Shown here one piece after another: positions 47,129 to 58,830 of a DNA stretch of 64,000 nt. Position 1 is the stretch's first letter; each line of letters starts with the position of its first letter. Made by a program: the position numbers and the translations under genes. Under the pieces are notes generated by a model. The model made no database searches and was not told the origin of the DNA. It was given only the letters and a program-made list of their open reading frames with translations. Origin of the DNA: Calycina herbarum (lineage: Eukaryota; Ascomycota; Leotiomycetes; Helotiales; Pezizellaceae); the NCBI GenBank assembly GCA_001414485.1, contig LLEY01000160.1:62001-126000 (forward strand), written 5' to 3'.

Positions 47129-48097
47129 ATCTGCGAGTTTGACAGGAGATATTTTCTAGGTCGATTCAGGAAGCGATACAAGGAGCATCAAGATGTCCTG
47201 TGAACAAGAGTTGGAGAGAGCTTGAGAGAGCTTGGGGAGGAGCTCAAGATGTTGCCCGTTATCGATAAGAAATGACCCACTTCAATGGCTCTCAGGGGCG
47301 ACCAATGTGAAGCTTCAAAAGTGGTGGAAACTCCTTTGAAACACAAATATCTGGTGCCTGAGGATTTAATAGCTAAGTGAATTACAAAAAATCCTCTCTT
47401 TTGTTGCACATCGCACTTAGCGCTTGATGCCCTGAAGTTACAGGGACTTCAAGCCTGAAAGATCTTTCGCCTTTCCTCTCCCAGATTTTCCCCACCAAAA
47501 CCCCTAGGGGTAACTGAGCAAGAGATCACTCCCCTTCTTTACTTCAATAGGACTCGGGAGATGATCCCAATTGATTCCAATTGATCTAGAAGGCTAGGGT
47601 AATTAATTCATATTACCTTGATGCCTCTAGAAGTGTTAGGATGATTAAAAAAGAGAAAGGACTTCAACACTGCCAGAATACAGCTGGTGCAGTCACAAAA
47701 TTCCTGCAACCCCTATCACAACCTTTAATTGAAGTAATTTTGAATTTTCTTTGTATTTTTCTTATTTAATCTTCCTCTGATCTTCCTGTTTTCGCCCCCA
47801 GATTCGAGGATTCAACTCCCTCTTTCCGTATGCCGGAATCCCTTTTCCTAATCGCCTACTCCAAATAAGCATACATGTGCCCAAAGAAAAGTCCGAACAA
47901 GTTGTTCGTCTATGAATGCAAACACCCCAATTCCTAGCACCTAAAGCTTTCAAACGCCAAAAGAGATGCACTGCCATCTAGGCCCGCCCCCGCGGGCATC
48001 TAGCTCCCACGCTTCCCAAGCGCCATTTCCAACCTCCCAGTGGCTGGCCGGGCCTAATTAAAGTCTTCATCCCATCCACTTATTTAACAAAAGAGAT
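47129..48097. other. Intergenic, no gene recognised
   Basis: Upstream of the asparaginase-like gene and downstream of the small mitochondrial-protein gene. ORFs at 47188-47409 and 47762-47977 have no features. Confidence 0.45.
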
Positions 48098-48502
48098 TCA
48101 TTCCTGCTCCCCCCTCTGTTGACTAACATCCTTATTCGCCGGACTAACATCCAACGGATTCCCCTTCCCCTCCTTCCCCGCCTTATTCCCCTTGCCATCC
48201 TCCCCCGCAATCTTCCTCTCCGTCTCCGGCTTCGTAGCTTTAGGGTCGAACGCCGCCTCTTCCTGTTTCGCACTTATATCGTCCGTTCCGGATTTTGTAT
48301 ATTCATCTGAGTCCGTATTCATACTTTCGCGATCCTCGTTGCCTTTTCGTGGTAAGGAGAGGGCGGGGGTGGTTGTGAGGTTTCGGGCTGCGATGAGGCG
48401 AGAGGGTGATGGTTTGTAGGTTGAAGACTGGGGGAAGAAGGATACGGAGCGGAGGAGGGAGCGTTTTGCCAAAACGGCTTGTCGAGATGGTGGGAAAGGC
48501 AT
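48098..48502 (-). CDS. Small predicted mitochondrial protein of unknown function
   Basis: Single exon, 134 residues. The N-terminal 45 residues are basic, Ser/Arg-rich and without acidic residues (SRQAVLAKRSLLRSVSFF ... RLIAARNLTTTPAL), a convincing mitochondrial presequence with a cleavage-like RNLTTT. The mature part is hydrophilic, with ESMNTDSDEYTKSGTDD, AAFDPKATKPETERKIAGE and GNPLDVSPANKDVS. I recognise this pattern as a conserved fungal mitochondrial protein without assigned function. The in-frame ORF extends upstream to 48637, but the ATG at 48502 gives the natural N-terminus. Confidence 0.72.
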   Translation of the reverse strand: MPFPPSRQAVLAKRSLLRSVSFFPQSSTYKPSPSRLIAARNLTTTPALSLPRKGNEDRESMNTDSDEYTKSGTDDISAKQEEAAFDPKATKPETERKIAGEDGKGNKAGKEGKGNPLDVSPANKDVSQQRGEQE

Positions 48503-49408
48503 TTTTGTGGTTTGGTTTTTTGGTGTTGTAGTTGTGATGTATTTGTTATTTGTTCTTGTTGAATGGTTTGTTTGGATGACGTATGTGGTCGGTGTATTGA
48601 ATTTGGTCTTGCTCTTCAATCGTACTTTCTCTTTCAATGTTGAGAAGCAATCGAAAAATAACCTCTCCTTTGTTTTGAAAAGAAATCAGAACGGAGGTCG
48701 AAGTCGAATTTGAGTTTGAGATATCAAAAACACAATCCGTCTCAAGAGAGGGGGAAGGGATCTCCCAGTAATATTCAGATGAATTGATGACGTCGCTCCT
48801 AAAAGCAATATTAGCCGATGTCACCTCTCCTCGCCCTTCCCGGGCGCTTACAATACATACCTTTCTATTTGTATAAACAACACAGCACTCAAACGACAAA
48901 TCAGTTCCAAAGTATACAGATGATTGAAAACCAAAAGTCTTTCGAGGGATTAGAAATACATAAAGAGAAAAACTCAGCGGGTTCGGAAGGGCTGGGGATT
49001 TTCCGAGGAGAGAGGCTGAGTCCGGTCGCAGCGTCAATGGCTGTGAGCGACTCAGCGGAAACGTCCACACATCTAAGCCCCTGCCACGCCCTCGTCGTGC
49101 GACTTGGTACTCTTACTCTCTTATTACCGCTCAGCATCGGGCGCCTACCACGGAAAAAAAAGAGGGGGCTAACAATTCACAGCCTGAGGGATTTATTTTC
49201 TTCATGTCATGTACACATTTCATTTCCACGCCAACCCCTTTTTCTCGAAGTGTGGGGGTATCTACTCTGCCCTCAAATCCTTCGATGCATACCATTCCTT
49301 TACAAATAACGCCAGCGTCCATCCGTCCATCCACACACCAAATAATATCCACAAAACGCCTACTACAATATCCAGATAATTAATCTATCCACAAACCAAC
49401 AAACTCCT
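48503..49408. other. Intergenic, no gene recognised
   Basis: Upstream of the small mitochondrial-protein gene and downstream of the SNF2 gene. No feature seen beyond shadow ORFs. Confidence 0.45.
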
Positions 49409-52400
49409 TTACCATCTTCTACCAAACATAATATCTTCTTTGGCAGTACCCGATCGCACAGGCGGTGTCGCCTTGCGCTCACGAGAAACATCAGTACTTG
49501 AAGTCGATGCAGGTCCCATCTCCTTCAGAATTCTAGGCTTCTGAGAAAGATCAGGGTGATGAGAGACAGGGTGTGAATGTTCAGCATCTCGCTTGAAGAG
49601 AGACAGAATCTCCTTCATACCAAGCTTGCCGACACCTCCCTTACCGCCGCCCTCGATGGTTTGCTTTGCGAGTTCTCTCTTCTTCTCTTGGAGATCGAGA
49701 ATACGCTCTTCAACTGTATCCGTAACGGTGATCTTGTAAACAATAACATCGGTCTTTTGGGTCAATCTATGAACTCGATCAATAGCTTGCTCCTCGACGA
49801 ACTGGAAAAATATTAGTATTGATAATTATGAGGTGGAGGATTATAAACTTACAGGATTCCAGAAAGGCTCAAGAATAACTACTCGGGTGGCTGCCGTCAA
49901 ATTCAATCCCAAGGATCCACACTTGAGACTACAAAGCAAGATTCTGCAGTTCTTGTCATTTCGTAGCTTCTCGAGACTGACCTCACGAAGATCGTTCTTC
50001 ATCTTTCCATCATATCTCGTGAATTTGAATCCCTTCTGGCGTAAGAATGGTTCAATAACATCCAACATCGACGTGAACTGCGAAAATACAATGAATTTGT
50101 GTTCAAGAATTTCCTTGCCGAGGATTCCAATAAGATGAGTGATCTTTGTCGATGTCACGATGGTAGCAAGCTCGGCTTCTTCATCAGTTCCGAATTCATC
50201 CTCGACTTCATCGTCAGAATCGGTCTCCGATGTTTGGTCCGAATCATCTTCCGAGTCCGATCCAGATCCCGACTGAGTATCAGAAGTTTCGACCTTGGTT
50301 TTTGGCTGTATGGTTGATAACTTCTTGAGATCCGGGAATTCCTCATCTTCGTCAGAATCAAGCCACTCACCACCACCTTCGGCATTCTCATCTGCAGCTC
50401 CGCCAGCCTTTCCAAGTGTAAGCCATCCTTGTTCAGCTTCGGGAACGACCCATGAGCCTCCAACCTCCTCTTCATCGTCACTGTCAACAACAACAGCTCG
50501 ATTTCGTGGCTTCCGAACAGCAGCTTCGGATTCCGATTTGACCTCTGATTTGACCTTGTGATGACGGTGCTTCTTCCTCTTCTTGTCCTTTCGGGATTTG
50601 GGCTTTGTAACAGCTTGAAGATCCTCTTCACAATCTAAGCATCGGATCGCACCATCTTCAATGGCCTGCTTTCCGAGCTCGAGTTGGCAGACCTCGCATT
50701 TCTTGGATCCCATTCCCATATTGCCAAACATATCTGCCATCTCATCGATTTCCTTGCTTGCCGCCTTGGACTTTTGTGAAGAAGGTTCGGTCGTGAGCGC
50801 GTCGCTATCCTTTGCGAGATTGCCTCCAACGAGCTTGGGATGATTGCATGCCTGTCGAAGACGTAACAACATGACCAACGCACTCGCATAATTGACCTTT
50901 TCGCCACTCATCATTTGTTCAATGCTAGCATCAGTACGAGCTTCGAGACGCTCGTAGAACTTGCGTTCCTCTGGCGTAAATTCTGCTGCGACTTTGACGA
51001 TCTTACGCTCTGTGACTTTAAATCCCGTTGTGCTGGCTACACCGGGTGTAGCTTTACCACCAGGGTTCAAAGCACCCTCTTTAAGTAAGATGGATTTGGT
51101 ACGACGCAACATGAATGTGACTAGGATAGCCCGAAGACGCTTCAATGCAAGATCCCCTCTGCCATTCTTCATGGGTTTGTCGATTTGATCCTTGAACTCT
51201 CGAAGGTCGTCATAAGGTGGAATGCGCAAGAACTTGATTAAGCTCTGAAGCTCATCAAGGTTGTTTTGCATGGGAGTTCCGGTCAAGCACCATCGGTACT
51301 CGCTGCGCAGAGCGTAGCATGCTTGGGTTGCTTTGGCATTGCGATTCTTGATGGTATGAGCCTCATCAAGAATGACCCGATACCAATGTAAGCCAAAACA
51401 GCCAGTCTTGAGACCATCGTCCTTGTCGGAAGAGTTACCAAACTCAGACACCAAAATTTGATAAGTGGTAATGACAACATCGTACTTTTTCAAATCCGCA
51501 AACTTCTTGGTACGTTGAGGACCATGATGAACTATGACCCGGAGAGAATGCGAGGTTTCGACTTTATCCTTGATTTCAGCCTCCCATTGGCGAATGAGTG
51601 CCAGAGGGGCAACAACAAGTGTGCACTTTTCGATTCCAGCCTTAAGCTTACGTTCTGCCATGCCAGCGGCATCAGTTGGTTTGGAATTGTTGATAATGAG
51701 TGCAATCGATTGCAAAGTCTTTCCAAGACCCATGTCGTCGGCGAGAATACCACCTTTTGGTGCCTTTCCCTTTCTCTTGCTGGTTCCAAGTTCTCTGGCA
51801 ATGAGCCAGTCAAGACCCTCTGTCTGATGGGGCAGTAATTTGACTTTGATACCTTCTACAGATCCGTCGTCTTCCTCCTCTTCCACTTCAAGCTTCTCAA
51901 CCTCATCCTCCACGTCAAATCCCTTTAATGTTGCTGTAAGAGTATCGACCTCGGCAGCCTTCTTCTTTCGCAATCTGGTTCTTGGCATATCATCGTCATC
52001 CTCCATAACTCCCTCAAATAGAGCCTTGAGATCGGCTTGTGCCTTGGCAGGATCCACAAAGGAGAATGGGTCGTAATCATTTCCCGTAGCACGATAATTG
52101 CTCATGGTCAAGTCAACATAGTTGTTGCCCACGCCGGAATTAACGGTCGAGAATCCAGATGTGCCTCCAAATGAACTGAAACTTGGCTTCGGGGCCGCTT
52201 GTGTGGTGGTATACATGGTGGCGCCTGGTGGGGGAGCGGCGACTGGGGCATTGTATGCAGCTGGTGCTCTGGGCATGAGAGGATTGATTATTTGTCGTGC
52301 GCCATCTGCGATAGCGTGTAAATGTGGATGAGCTGTAGAAATACGCATTAGCTTTATTAAGAATTTTTGATGCGGGCTCGCGATAGACAAGTAAGACCGG

Positions 52401-53123
52401 CAGTAAGTAACTTTCGTTGTTCTAGCTTCCGCTACCGCTTTTCTTGTCTATCAGGATATAGGGTTCAATCATACCATGTTTGTCCTCCCGATGGTGTTCA
52501 GGTCTAGATTTTGGCTGGTAAAACACATTTGATTGACTCGCCGGAGCTCGATGAAGGGGCGAGCTGGGAAGAGTCGGTTGTCCAAACTGAGGAACGCTTG
52601 ATCCAGGAACCGTCTTTCGAGGCGGCTCTCCAAATTGAGAAGGAATAGATTTAGGAGGCTTGTATGTATTGTCCGTCTTTCCAGGTGGTTGCTCGTTCGC
52701 TGCGTGGGGTAGCAGAGGCCCAGTTGCAGGAGTTCGTTCGTTAACCATCTTGCTTCTCGTATTCGACTCGGGGCTATCGTCGTATGCTCCAAAGACGAAA
52801 GGGACAGATGAGTCGGAATCTGCCCAGGAGGTACCTTTGGTGAACTGGAAAGACTTATCGCCTGGCGTACCGAATAATGAACTCGAATCGCCAAATTCGC
52901 TGAGAGATAATGGTTGGAAGGATTTCGCGGGGGTAATGGATTCTCGGGGGTGAGGTGGAAGTGTGGGCGATTCCCAAGTTGATCTTAGTCGGTTTCGAGG
53001 TTGTTGTTTGTTTTTGTTCTTGCCTGGTGAACTTGGTCTGAAGGACGGAGCCTCCGTTGATCCCAGAGTATTATGAGGGGCGAAACCGGAAGACCCTCTG
53101 TTGGTCAGAGTATTAGCCAGCAA
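49409..53123 (-). CDS. SNF2-family DNA-dependent ATPase (Rad5/Rad16/Uls1-like), start uncertain
   Basis: Exons: 52436 to about 53123, 49853-52332 and 49409-49801. The N-terminal 220 residues are low-complexity, Ser/Pro-rich. Helicase motifs are in order: GGILADDMGLGKTLQS (motif I), LVVAPLALIRQW (Ia), ILDEAHTIKN (II), LTGTPMQNN (III), then VFSQFTSMLD, RYDGKM and, across the last intron, FWNPFVEEQAIDRVHRL (V-VI). Between the two lobes lies a possible zinc site (CEVCQLELGKQ ... CLDCEEDL) followed by acidic stretches. Known roles: ATP-driven remodeling of protein-DNA complexes, often in repair or SUMO-targeted pathways. The exon 1 frame stays open to about 53150 but has no upstream ATG; a further 5' exon is likely. 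The first internal Met (MVNERTPATG, near 52748) would remove conserved-looking sequence. Confidence 0.82.
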
Positions 53124-54184
53124 CCAATGGATTTTCGTGAGAACAGGGGGAGGTACTTCATGGAGTCAGTCACTCGAATGAATCTTAAAATTCAGTATGG
53201 AGCGATGACAACTGTTCGACGCGACGTCGTCACGGGCGACCAAAACCACTAAACGCGCTTGATTGGTGGGGGTTCCCCTCAGTGGGGGTTGGAAAAAGCG
53301 GCACTGCATTTGATGCTTGAGAGCATGGAATTAACCTAACTCTTTGGACAATTGTTCATTTAGTTTTCTATATACTCTAAATAGTTAAGTTGATTCAAGC
53401 AGTAGGGAAGGAAAGGATGAAACGTCGTTTTTCGTTTTTCGAGCCAAACTTACTCCAGAGTAAACCGCAGCTTACTCACCAGTAACTAGAAGCTTCCCTC
53501 GATGGATATCTTGCAATGGACAGTAAATACTTCAGTTTGTACCTGCCTTTCGATTGTTTCATACCATGATAGAGGAAGCTGAATGTCTTTAATTATTGAA
53601 AGCATTTTACTTCACAGAGCTTATTTTTACGAGGAAGGGGGGGGGGGGGGGGGGGNGATTTGAAAATATTTTCGTATCATATTTAGAAATCCAAGTGATT
53701 TTCATTGGGCCCTAAAACCAAGCTTGCGGTATGGATGAAGGTAGTTGTAAAACAAATTCCGGTGGCAAATACCAACCTTCCACTCTACATAGTCATCAAA
53801 AACCCTCAAGATCGCTGACGACGCGAAGGTGTACTCCCCTTACTAAGGGAGTCTCTGAAGTCATCCACTGCTACATCTAGATCAAGAAACAACACTGTCA
53901 ACAAATATTGGACATTGGAAGTGATTTGCTGTGAGAACATTAACATTATGATGGAGACATATTTCCTCAACCCTAATCGGGAAGGTTCGCTAATTCTTCA
54001 TTTATTAAGGTAGGTGGGTATCTTTGCTTTTGTCATCCGATCCAGACCTCAGGAGCAGCCAGACTGTTGCATAAGATCCATCTACCAACAGCCCTCTATT
54101 CATACAAACATATCGATTACACAGCGTGCCATCCCGAAATCTGCTCATCCCATCTGGGGCGTAATGAATCCAACCATCATGTGA
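53124..54184. other. Intergenic region with poly-G run and one ambiguous base
   Basis: A homopolymer of about 19 G (53637-53655) is followed by N at 53656, a likely sequencing or assembly weak point. A possible unspotted first exon of the SNF2 gene may lie at 53,124-53,300. Two TTACTC motifs at 53,445-53,490 recall those at 60.6-60.9 kb. No gene recognised. Confidence 0.5.
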
Positions 54185-55675
54185 TCACTTCCCCTTTTCC
54201 GATTTTTCCGACCTCGATATCCTCTTTCCCGCTTTGGTATCAAACAAGCTCTTCACCCTCCGTAATCTCGCCCACCTCTCCTTATCTTTCTCATCTCTAT
54301 TCTTCAATTCCTCGCTCTCATCCAAGATAGCATCAACCTCACTCGCAACATCCGTAGTAACTGGTTCCGCGATTCCTTTCTTAGGAGTATTCCCACTCTC
54401 CTTGCCCGTTCTGAGATAATAATCATTCTTCAACACCCGAATAACCATTTCCCACCCCGATACCGAAGTACTCCCAGCCTTCGACGTAGCCTTCAACCCA
54501 TTTTGTGATGCTGCATTTCTCCAGGGACAATAATCTCGATGTTCCGTGATGGGGTCGAGGTGGTTTACTACTGCTCCCTCTATCTCCTCGCCCGCTGCGT
54601 TGACTTTTTTACTTTTGAATAACCATAATCCGAGGACGCGGAAGCATGCGTGACATGAGACCGAACCAGTTTGCTGCCCCAATCTTTCATGTGCATGTCC
54701 TTCCCAGCCGAATAATGCCATCATGAATGCGACTCGATTTATCTTTGCGCCGGTTTCGAGGAAGTTGTTGGGGAGGTAGCTTAGGACGAGGTCGAGATCT
54801 AGTTCGGGGGGAGGTTTCATGTTGAATATGTAGGGGAGGTTGTCGTTTCTGCTACATACTTGGTCGTATCGTTCGCGAAGGGTTTGGAGGGTGGTTGGCG
54901 CGTGAGTGAGAGGTAGTTTGAATATCGAATCTGCGAGTAACAATTAGAAAGTGCCAACCCATTGATTCAAAAGGACTAACCATCACATCCTCTCTGTCTC
55001 CAAAGACAGTCCTCGTCGTGTGAAGTAATTATAAGTTCAACGTATTTATCCACAAGGGCGTCTTCTGGACCAAGTCAGTCAACCGCTCAACACACCATCT
55101 CCGCAGAACATACCAATATTTTGTGCCACATATACATCCTCCTCCTTCCCATCCACCTCCTTCTTATTCAACTTGACCAGTATCTCCACATGACAAAGAC
55201 AACATCGCACCCTCTCAAACTTCTGACACACCCATCCCCGCTTCGCCCATTCCACCTCATTAACCCTCGCCGGCTTCGGTGTCCAATCCGCCAGATTTGA
55301 AAAAGACTTCAGACGTTTAAGAAACTCCCCTCGATCCCAAGGCGCATACTTGGGAGCTGATGTATCCGCCGTAGCCGTAGCCACCGAGGCAGATTTCTTA
55401 TGCGCCATGACGGTTCCCGAGGAAAGTTTGGAGACGGTGGATTTCGCAAGTGGTGGTTTGGCGGGGGAACTTTTCGCGGGTGTTGAAGGTTTGGGTACGG
55501 CGTCTGAGATTGAATTACTAGTCCGCCGCTTCTTGGATTGCGCATCGGGGCTGGTGGGTGAGGATAAGTCGGTTTGGGAGGTATTGTTTACATCTTTTGC
55601 GGATGCAAGGGAAGTGCTTGATTTATTGCCTATACCGTTCAGTAGGGCGTTGAATTTTCTCTTGGTTACATTCAT
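54185..55675 (-). CDS. C3HC zinc-finger protein (Rsm1/NIPA-like)
   Basis: Three exons: 55114-55675, 54981-55064 and 54185-54930, giving 463 residues. After a Ser/Thr/Lys-rich N-terminal 110 residues comes WDRGEFLKRLKSFSNLADW, the hallmark start of the C3HC zinc-finger domain. It is followed by GWVCQKFERVRCCLCHVEI and, across exon 2, HDEDCLWRQRGCDDSI, which gives the Cys/His ligands. The second half corresponds to the Rsm1-type repeat with FGWEGH, SCHACFRVLGLW and HRDYCPWRN. Known relatives: fission yeast Rsm1 (mRNA export) and animal NIPA/ZC3HC1 (nuclear basket). The basic C-terminal tail suggests nuclear location. It is divergent from the nucleotidase gene. Confidence 0.83.
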
Positions 55676-55944
55676 GGTGAGAGAAGGATCTAGTGAAAGA
55701 GTTGAGCTTGATCTTTTTTGCAGAAGTAAATGCGAGGCTCAAGTCGTTGTTGCCTTTCTCGAAATAAATTGGTCGTCTTTGAAGCTCAATGCCGGTTAGT
55801 GGGCCGTGTCATCCTTGTAGCCCTCGGGGGTGAGATGACATCTGAAAATCGGCCACGCTCAACTCTAGATCCACTCTTGAGGCGAAGGATGACTTTGTAA
55901 GTAGGTACTCGTACTCCAGTAGAACCGACGGAGAGTATTTACTG
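55676..55944. other. Short divergent intergenic region
   Basis: 269 bp between the C3HC gene (minus) and the upstream in-frame ATG of the nucleotidase gene (plus). No motif singled out. Confidence 0.4.
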
Positions 55945-56289
55945 ATGCCCCGCGTACGGTCAGAAAGTGCTACAAAAGATAAAGAAGAGTATCCTCCTTC
56001 CACAAACACACAACCCACGGGCTCTCCATCTCCAACCCTCAGCCCCATTACACATCAAAAAGATCTCGGCCCAGCCCATTCCCAAAGTGGTCGTACGGAT
56101 TATCAACAACCATCAAATCGGGGCAAGACACGGCTCATCCTCATATTTTCTTTTATCATCTTGACACTGGCTGTTCTAACCGCCAAGTTCTGGCCTCGTC
56201 TTTCCCTTCTCTCTCACCACCTTTACAAGTACCCCTCCCCCTCCTCAAAACTCTACCTCACCACCACCACCACACCCACAACCTCAAAA

Positions 56290-57354
56290 ATGTCTACCTA
56301 CAGCAAGGAACTCGAGGTAGCCGAGCTCGCAGTCCAAAGGGCTGCCATCCTCACCAAAAAGGTCTTCAACGAAAAAGCAAAGGGTACCATCTCCAAAGAC
56401 GATAAATCCCCCGTCACCATTGGAGATTTCGGCGCCCAAGCCCTCATCATCCAAGCCATCAAGAAGAACTTCCCCGATGACGAGGTCGTGGGTGAGGAGG
56501 AAGCAAGTACCCTGAGAGAAGACACCAAACTCCGCGATACCATCTGGTCTCTCGTCAAGGACGTCAAGTTGACCAACGAGACGGCCGAGAAGGTTCTGGG
56601 TGGTCCAATTGAAACTGTCGAGGGCATGTTGGAAGCCATCGATGCTGGAAACAGTGCTGGAGGTAGTAAGGGGAGAATCTGGGCTTTGGATCCTATTGAT
56701 GGAACCAAGGGTTTCTTGCGAGGTGGTCAATATGCTGTCTGCTTGGCATTGATGGTGGATGGAGATGTCAAGGTCGGAGTTTTGGGTTGCCCAAATCTTC
56801 CAATTGATGATGCTGCTCCTCTTACTGCTGAGTCCGGTGTTGATCAGACGGATGCTGAAGGAAAGGGTGTTTTGTTCTCTGCAATCCTTGGTCAAGGAGC
56901 CATCAGTCGTCCATTACTCGATGGTGCAGTTGGACCAAGCAAGCCTATCAGCATGAAACCAGTCAAGGACATCAAGGATGCCATTTTCTGTGAAAGTGTG
57001 GAGGCAGGTCACTCATCCCACGGAGACCAAGCTGCTATTGCTGCAAAATTGGGTATCACCAAGCCAAGTGTGAGAATGGATTCTCAAGCCAAGTATGGCT
57101 CCGTTGCTCGAGGTGCTGGAGACATCTATCTCAGATTACCAACCAGCGCAACCTACCAGGAGAAGATTTGGGATCACGCAGCCGGAGATCTCATCGTCAG
57201 AGAGGCAGGTGGACAAGTTACAGATACCCTCGGAAGAAGGCTTGATTTTGGACAAGGTCGAACACTTGCTGAGAACAAGGGTGTCGTAGCTGCTCCTGCT
57301 GCCGTGCACGGTTTCGTTCTTGATGTTGTCAAGGAGGTGCTTTCCACAAAGTAG
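56290..57354 (+). CDS. Hal2/Met22-type 3'(2'),5'-bisphosphate nucleotidase
   Basis: Single exon, 354 residues from the ATG at 56290 (MSTYSKELEVAELAVQRAA), the usual family start. Motifs of the inositol-monophosphatase-like, lithium-sensitive phosphatases are present: KDDKSPVTIGDFGAQALI, the acidic GEEEAS, the metal motif WALDPIDGTKGFLRGGQYAV, and IWDHAAGDLIVREAGG. Known role: hydrolysis of 3'-phosphoadenosine 5'-phosphate (PAP) to AMP in sulfur assimilation, and salt tolerance. The frame is open for another 115 codons upstream to an ATG at 55945. That extension contains a hydrophobic segment (LILIFSFIILTLAVLTA) and could give a membrane-anchored isoform; I treat it as leader by default. Confidence 0.9.
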   Translation: MSTYSKELEVAELAVQRAAILTKKVFNEKAKGTISKDDKSPVTIGDFGAQALIIQAIKKNFPDDEVVGEEEASTLREDTKLRDTIWSLVKDVKLTNETAEKVLGGPIETVEGMLEAIDAGNSAGGSKGRIWALDPIDGTKGFLRGGQYAVCLALMVDGDVKVGVLGCPNLPIDDAAPLTAESGVDQTDAEGKGVLFSAILGQGAISRPLLDGAVGPSKPISMKPVKDIKDAIFCESVEAGHSSHGDQAAIAAKLGITKPSVRMDSQAKYGSVARGAGDIYLRLPTSATYQEKIWDHAAGDLIVREAGGQVTDTLGRRLDFGQGRTLAENKGVVAAPAAVHGFVLDVVKEVLSTK

Positions 57355-57954
57355 ATTTCTCTCATTTGCTGTTCGTCTTTAGAGGTTCAATAACGCGAGG
57401 AAATAAATGAAATATATCCCAAGCACAAACAACATCCATATAGTTCTCTGACAGTCAATTCGGAAGTATTAAAAAATCCATTCCAGAGTTCAGTTCGCCA
57501 AAAAGTAACCATCAGACAAATCCCCCTCGCCCCTTTGGTTGGTAAATTCGTAATCCCAAGAAAATATCATTCCCAATTCCAGAAAGTCCCTTCCCAGAAA
57601 TCAAACCATTCCCAAGTCCCAAAAAGTTTACTTCCCCAGAGGTGGTCTCTCGTTCGCCAATGGTTTTCCTCACCCCCTTCCAACCCCTTCCAAGGTTCGT
57701 TGACACTAAGAAAGCAGTGCTGGGGCGATTAATCCGCCCTCGGACGAAGTTTTCCAAAAGAAGGCAAACCATTAGATAGAATAGCCTCGACACCTGATCC
57801 TTTGTTGTTCGGTATCTATAGTTATCCTAGAAATGACTTGCAAAAATCACAAAACCCAATAATTAATCAAGCAACAAAGTTCAGCTTTGCTAAGTATATT
57901 GAAAGTATCAGATAAGTGCGCATAACTTTAGGAACACACATACTTACACTTGGA

Positions 57955-58055
57955 TTATGCGAAACGGTCTCGGATAATTAAAAAATATTATCCGAGAAGA
58001 TCTAGGGGAATGAGACAACTTGGTTTCTTAACTCTCCTACAAGCTCTTGGATAAT
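57955..58055. repeat. Degenerate palindromic repeat array with perfect 11-bp hairpin
   Basis: 57968-57978 and 57987-57997 are perfect inverted 11-mers (TCTCGGATAAT / ATTATCCGAGA) around an 8-nt A-rich loop. A unit of the 25-bp family follows at 57987-58011 (ATTATCCGAG ... GGGGAAT) and another ends GGATAAT near 58055. Confidence 0.55.
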
Positions 58056-58139
58056 ATTCGTACTTGTTCTCGAGAATAGACCTCAAGTATCAATAAATGG
58101 TAGTGCTCGTAGAGTAATACTCTTTTCTCTTCCAAGCCA

Positions 58140-58830
58140 TGCTATTTGCGGGTGACACCCTCCCCCCCCCTGGGGGAAGAAAGTGTATTTGTAGGTACAC
58201 CTACGAAAAGCCCTGAAAAAAGGTAGTTTGCTATTTCTAAATAACCTACCAATTGTCACAGATGGGGAAAAAAGAGTTGCTATATGTGTTATCTACGAAT
58301 AACTATGAAACCCAGAATCAATCACTATTCCAGAGCTACATATGAATAGCAAGCATTATAACTCTAACTCTCCCGAAACATCCATTACCTTTCCAATCTA
58401 AGAAATATAAAGCAAAATACAAAACTCATGATATAACTTTTCATCTACCGTCGCTCTTCTGATACTTGAGAGATGCGATTAAGATACCTAGTAAGTGTTT
58501 CGCAAATTCAAATAATAATCTCTTCTTTTTAGGGAAGTTGTGTGGTAGTGTTAAGTCCGATTGGGTTCTTTCAGTATCGCTCCGTGTCACTTTATCTCTC
58601 TCGTCTCTCAGTTCAGTCCTTGGGTTCTGTCTGGTACAAGATAAGCTATTTGGTAGGTTGTAGGTGCACCTACCAATAGTCACTAAAGAAATCTTGGGAT
58701 TTATAGGGTACCTACGAATAACCCCAGAATAAAAGGGGTTGCTATTCGTAGGTGCCCTACGAAAAGCCGGGAAAGCAAAAAAGCTGCTCTTTGCGGGTTA
58801 CCTAACGATAGCGCTGTAAGAATTCAAGAT
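58140..58830. repeat. Cluster of palindromic TAGGTGCACCTA-type units
   Basis: Units centred near 58197 (GTAGGTACACCTAC), 58667 (GTAGGTGCACCTAC, flanked by GCTATT...CCAATAG), 58711 (GGTACCTACGAATAAC), 58752 (GCTATTCGTAGGTGCCC followed by TACGAAAAG) and 58798 (TTTGCGGGTTACCTAACGATAG), plus weaker ones near 58150, 58235 and 58295. The shared form is CTATTYGTAGGT ... ACCTACGAATAG. Confidence 0.6.
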
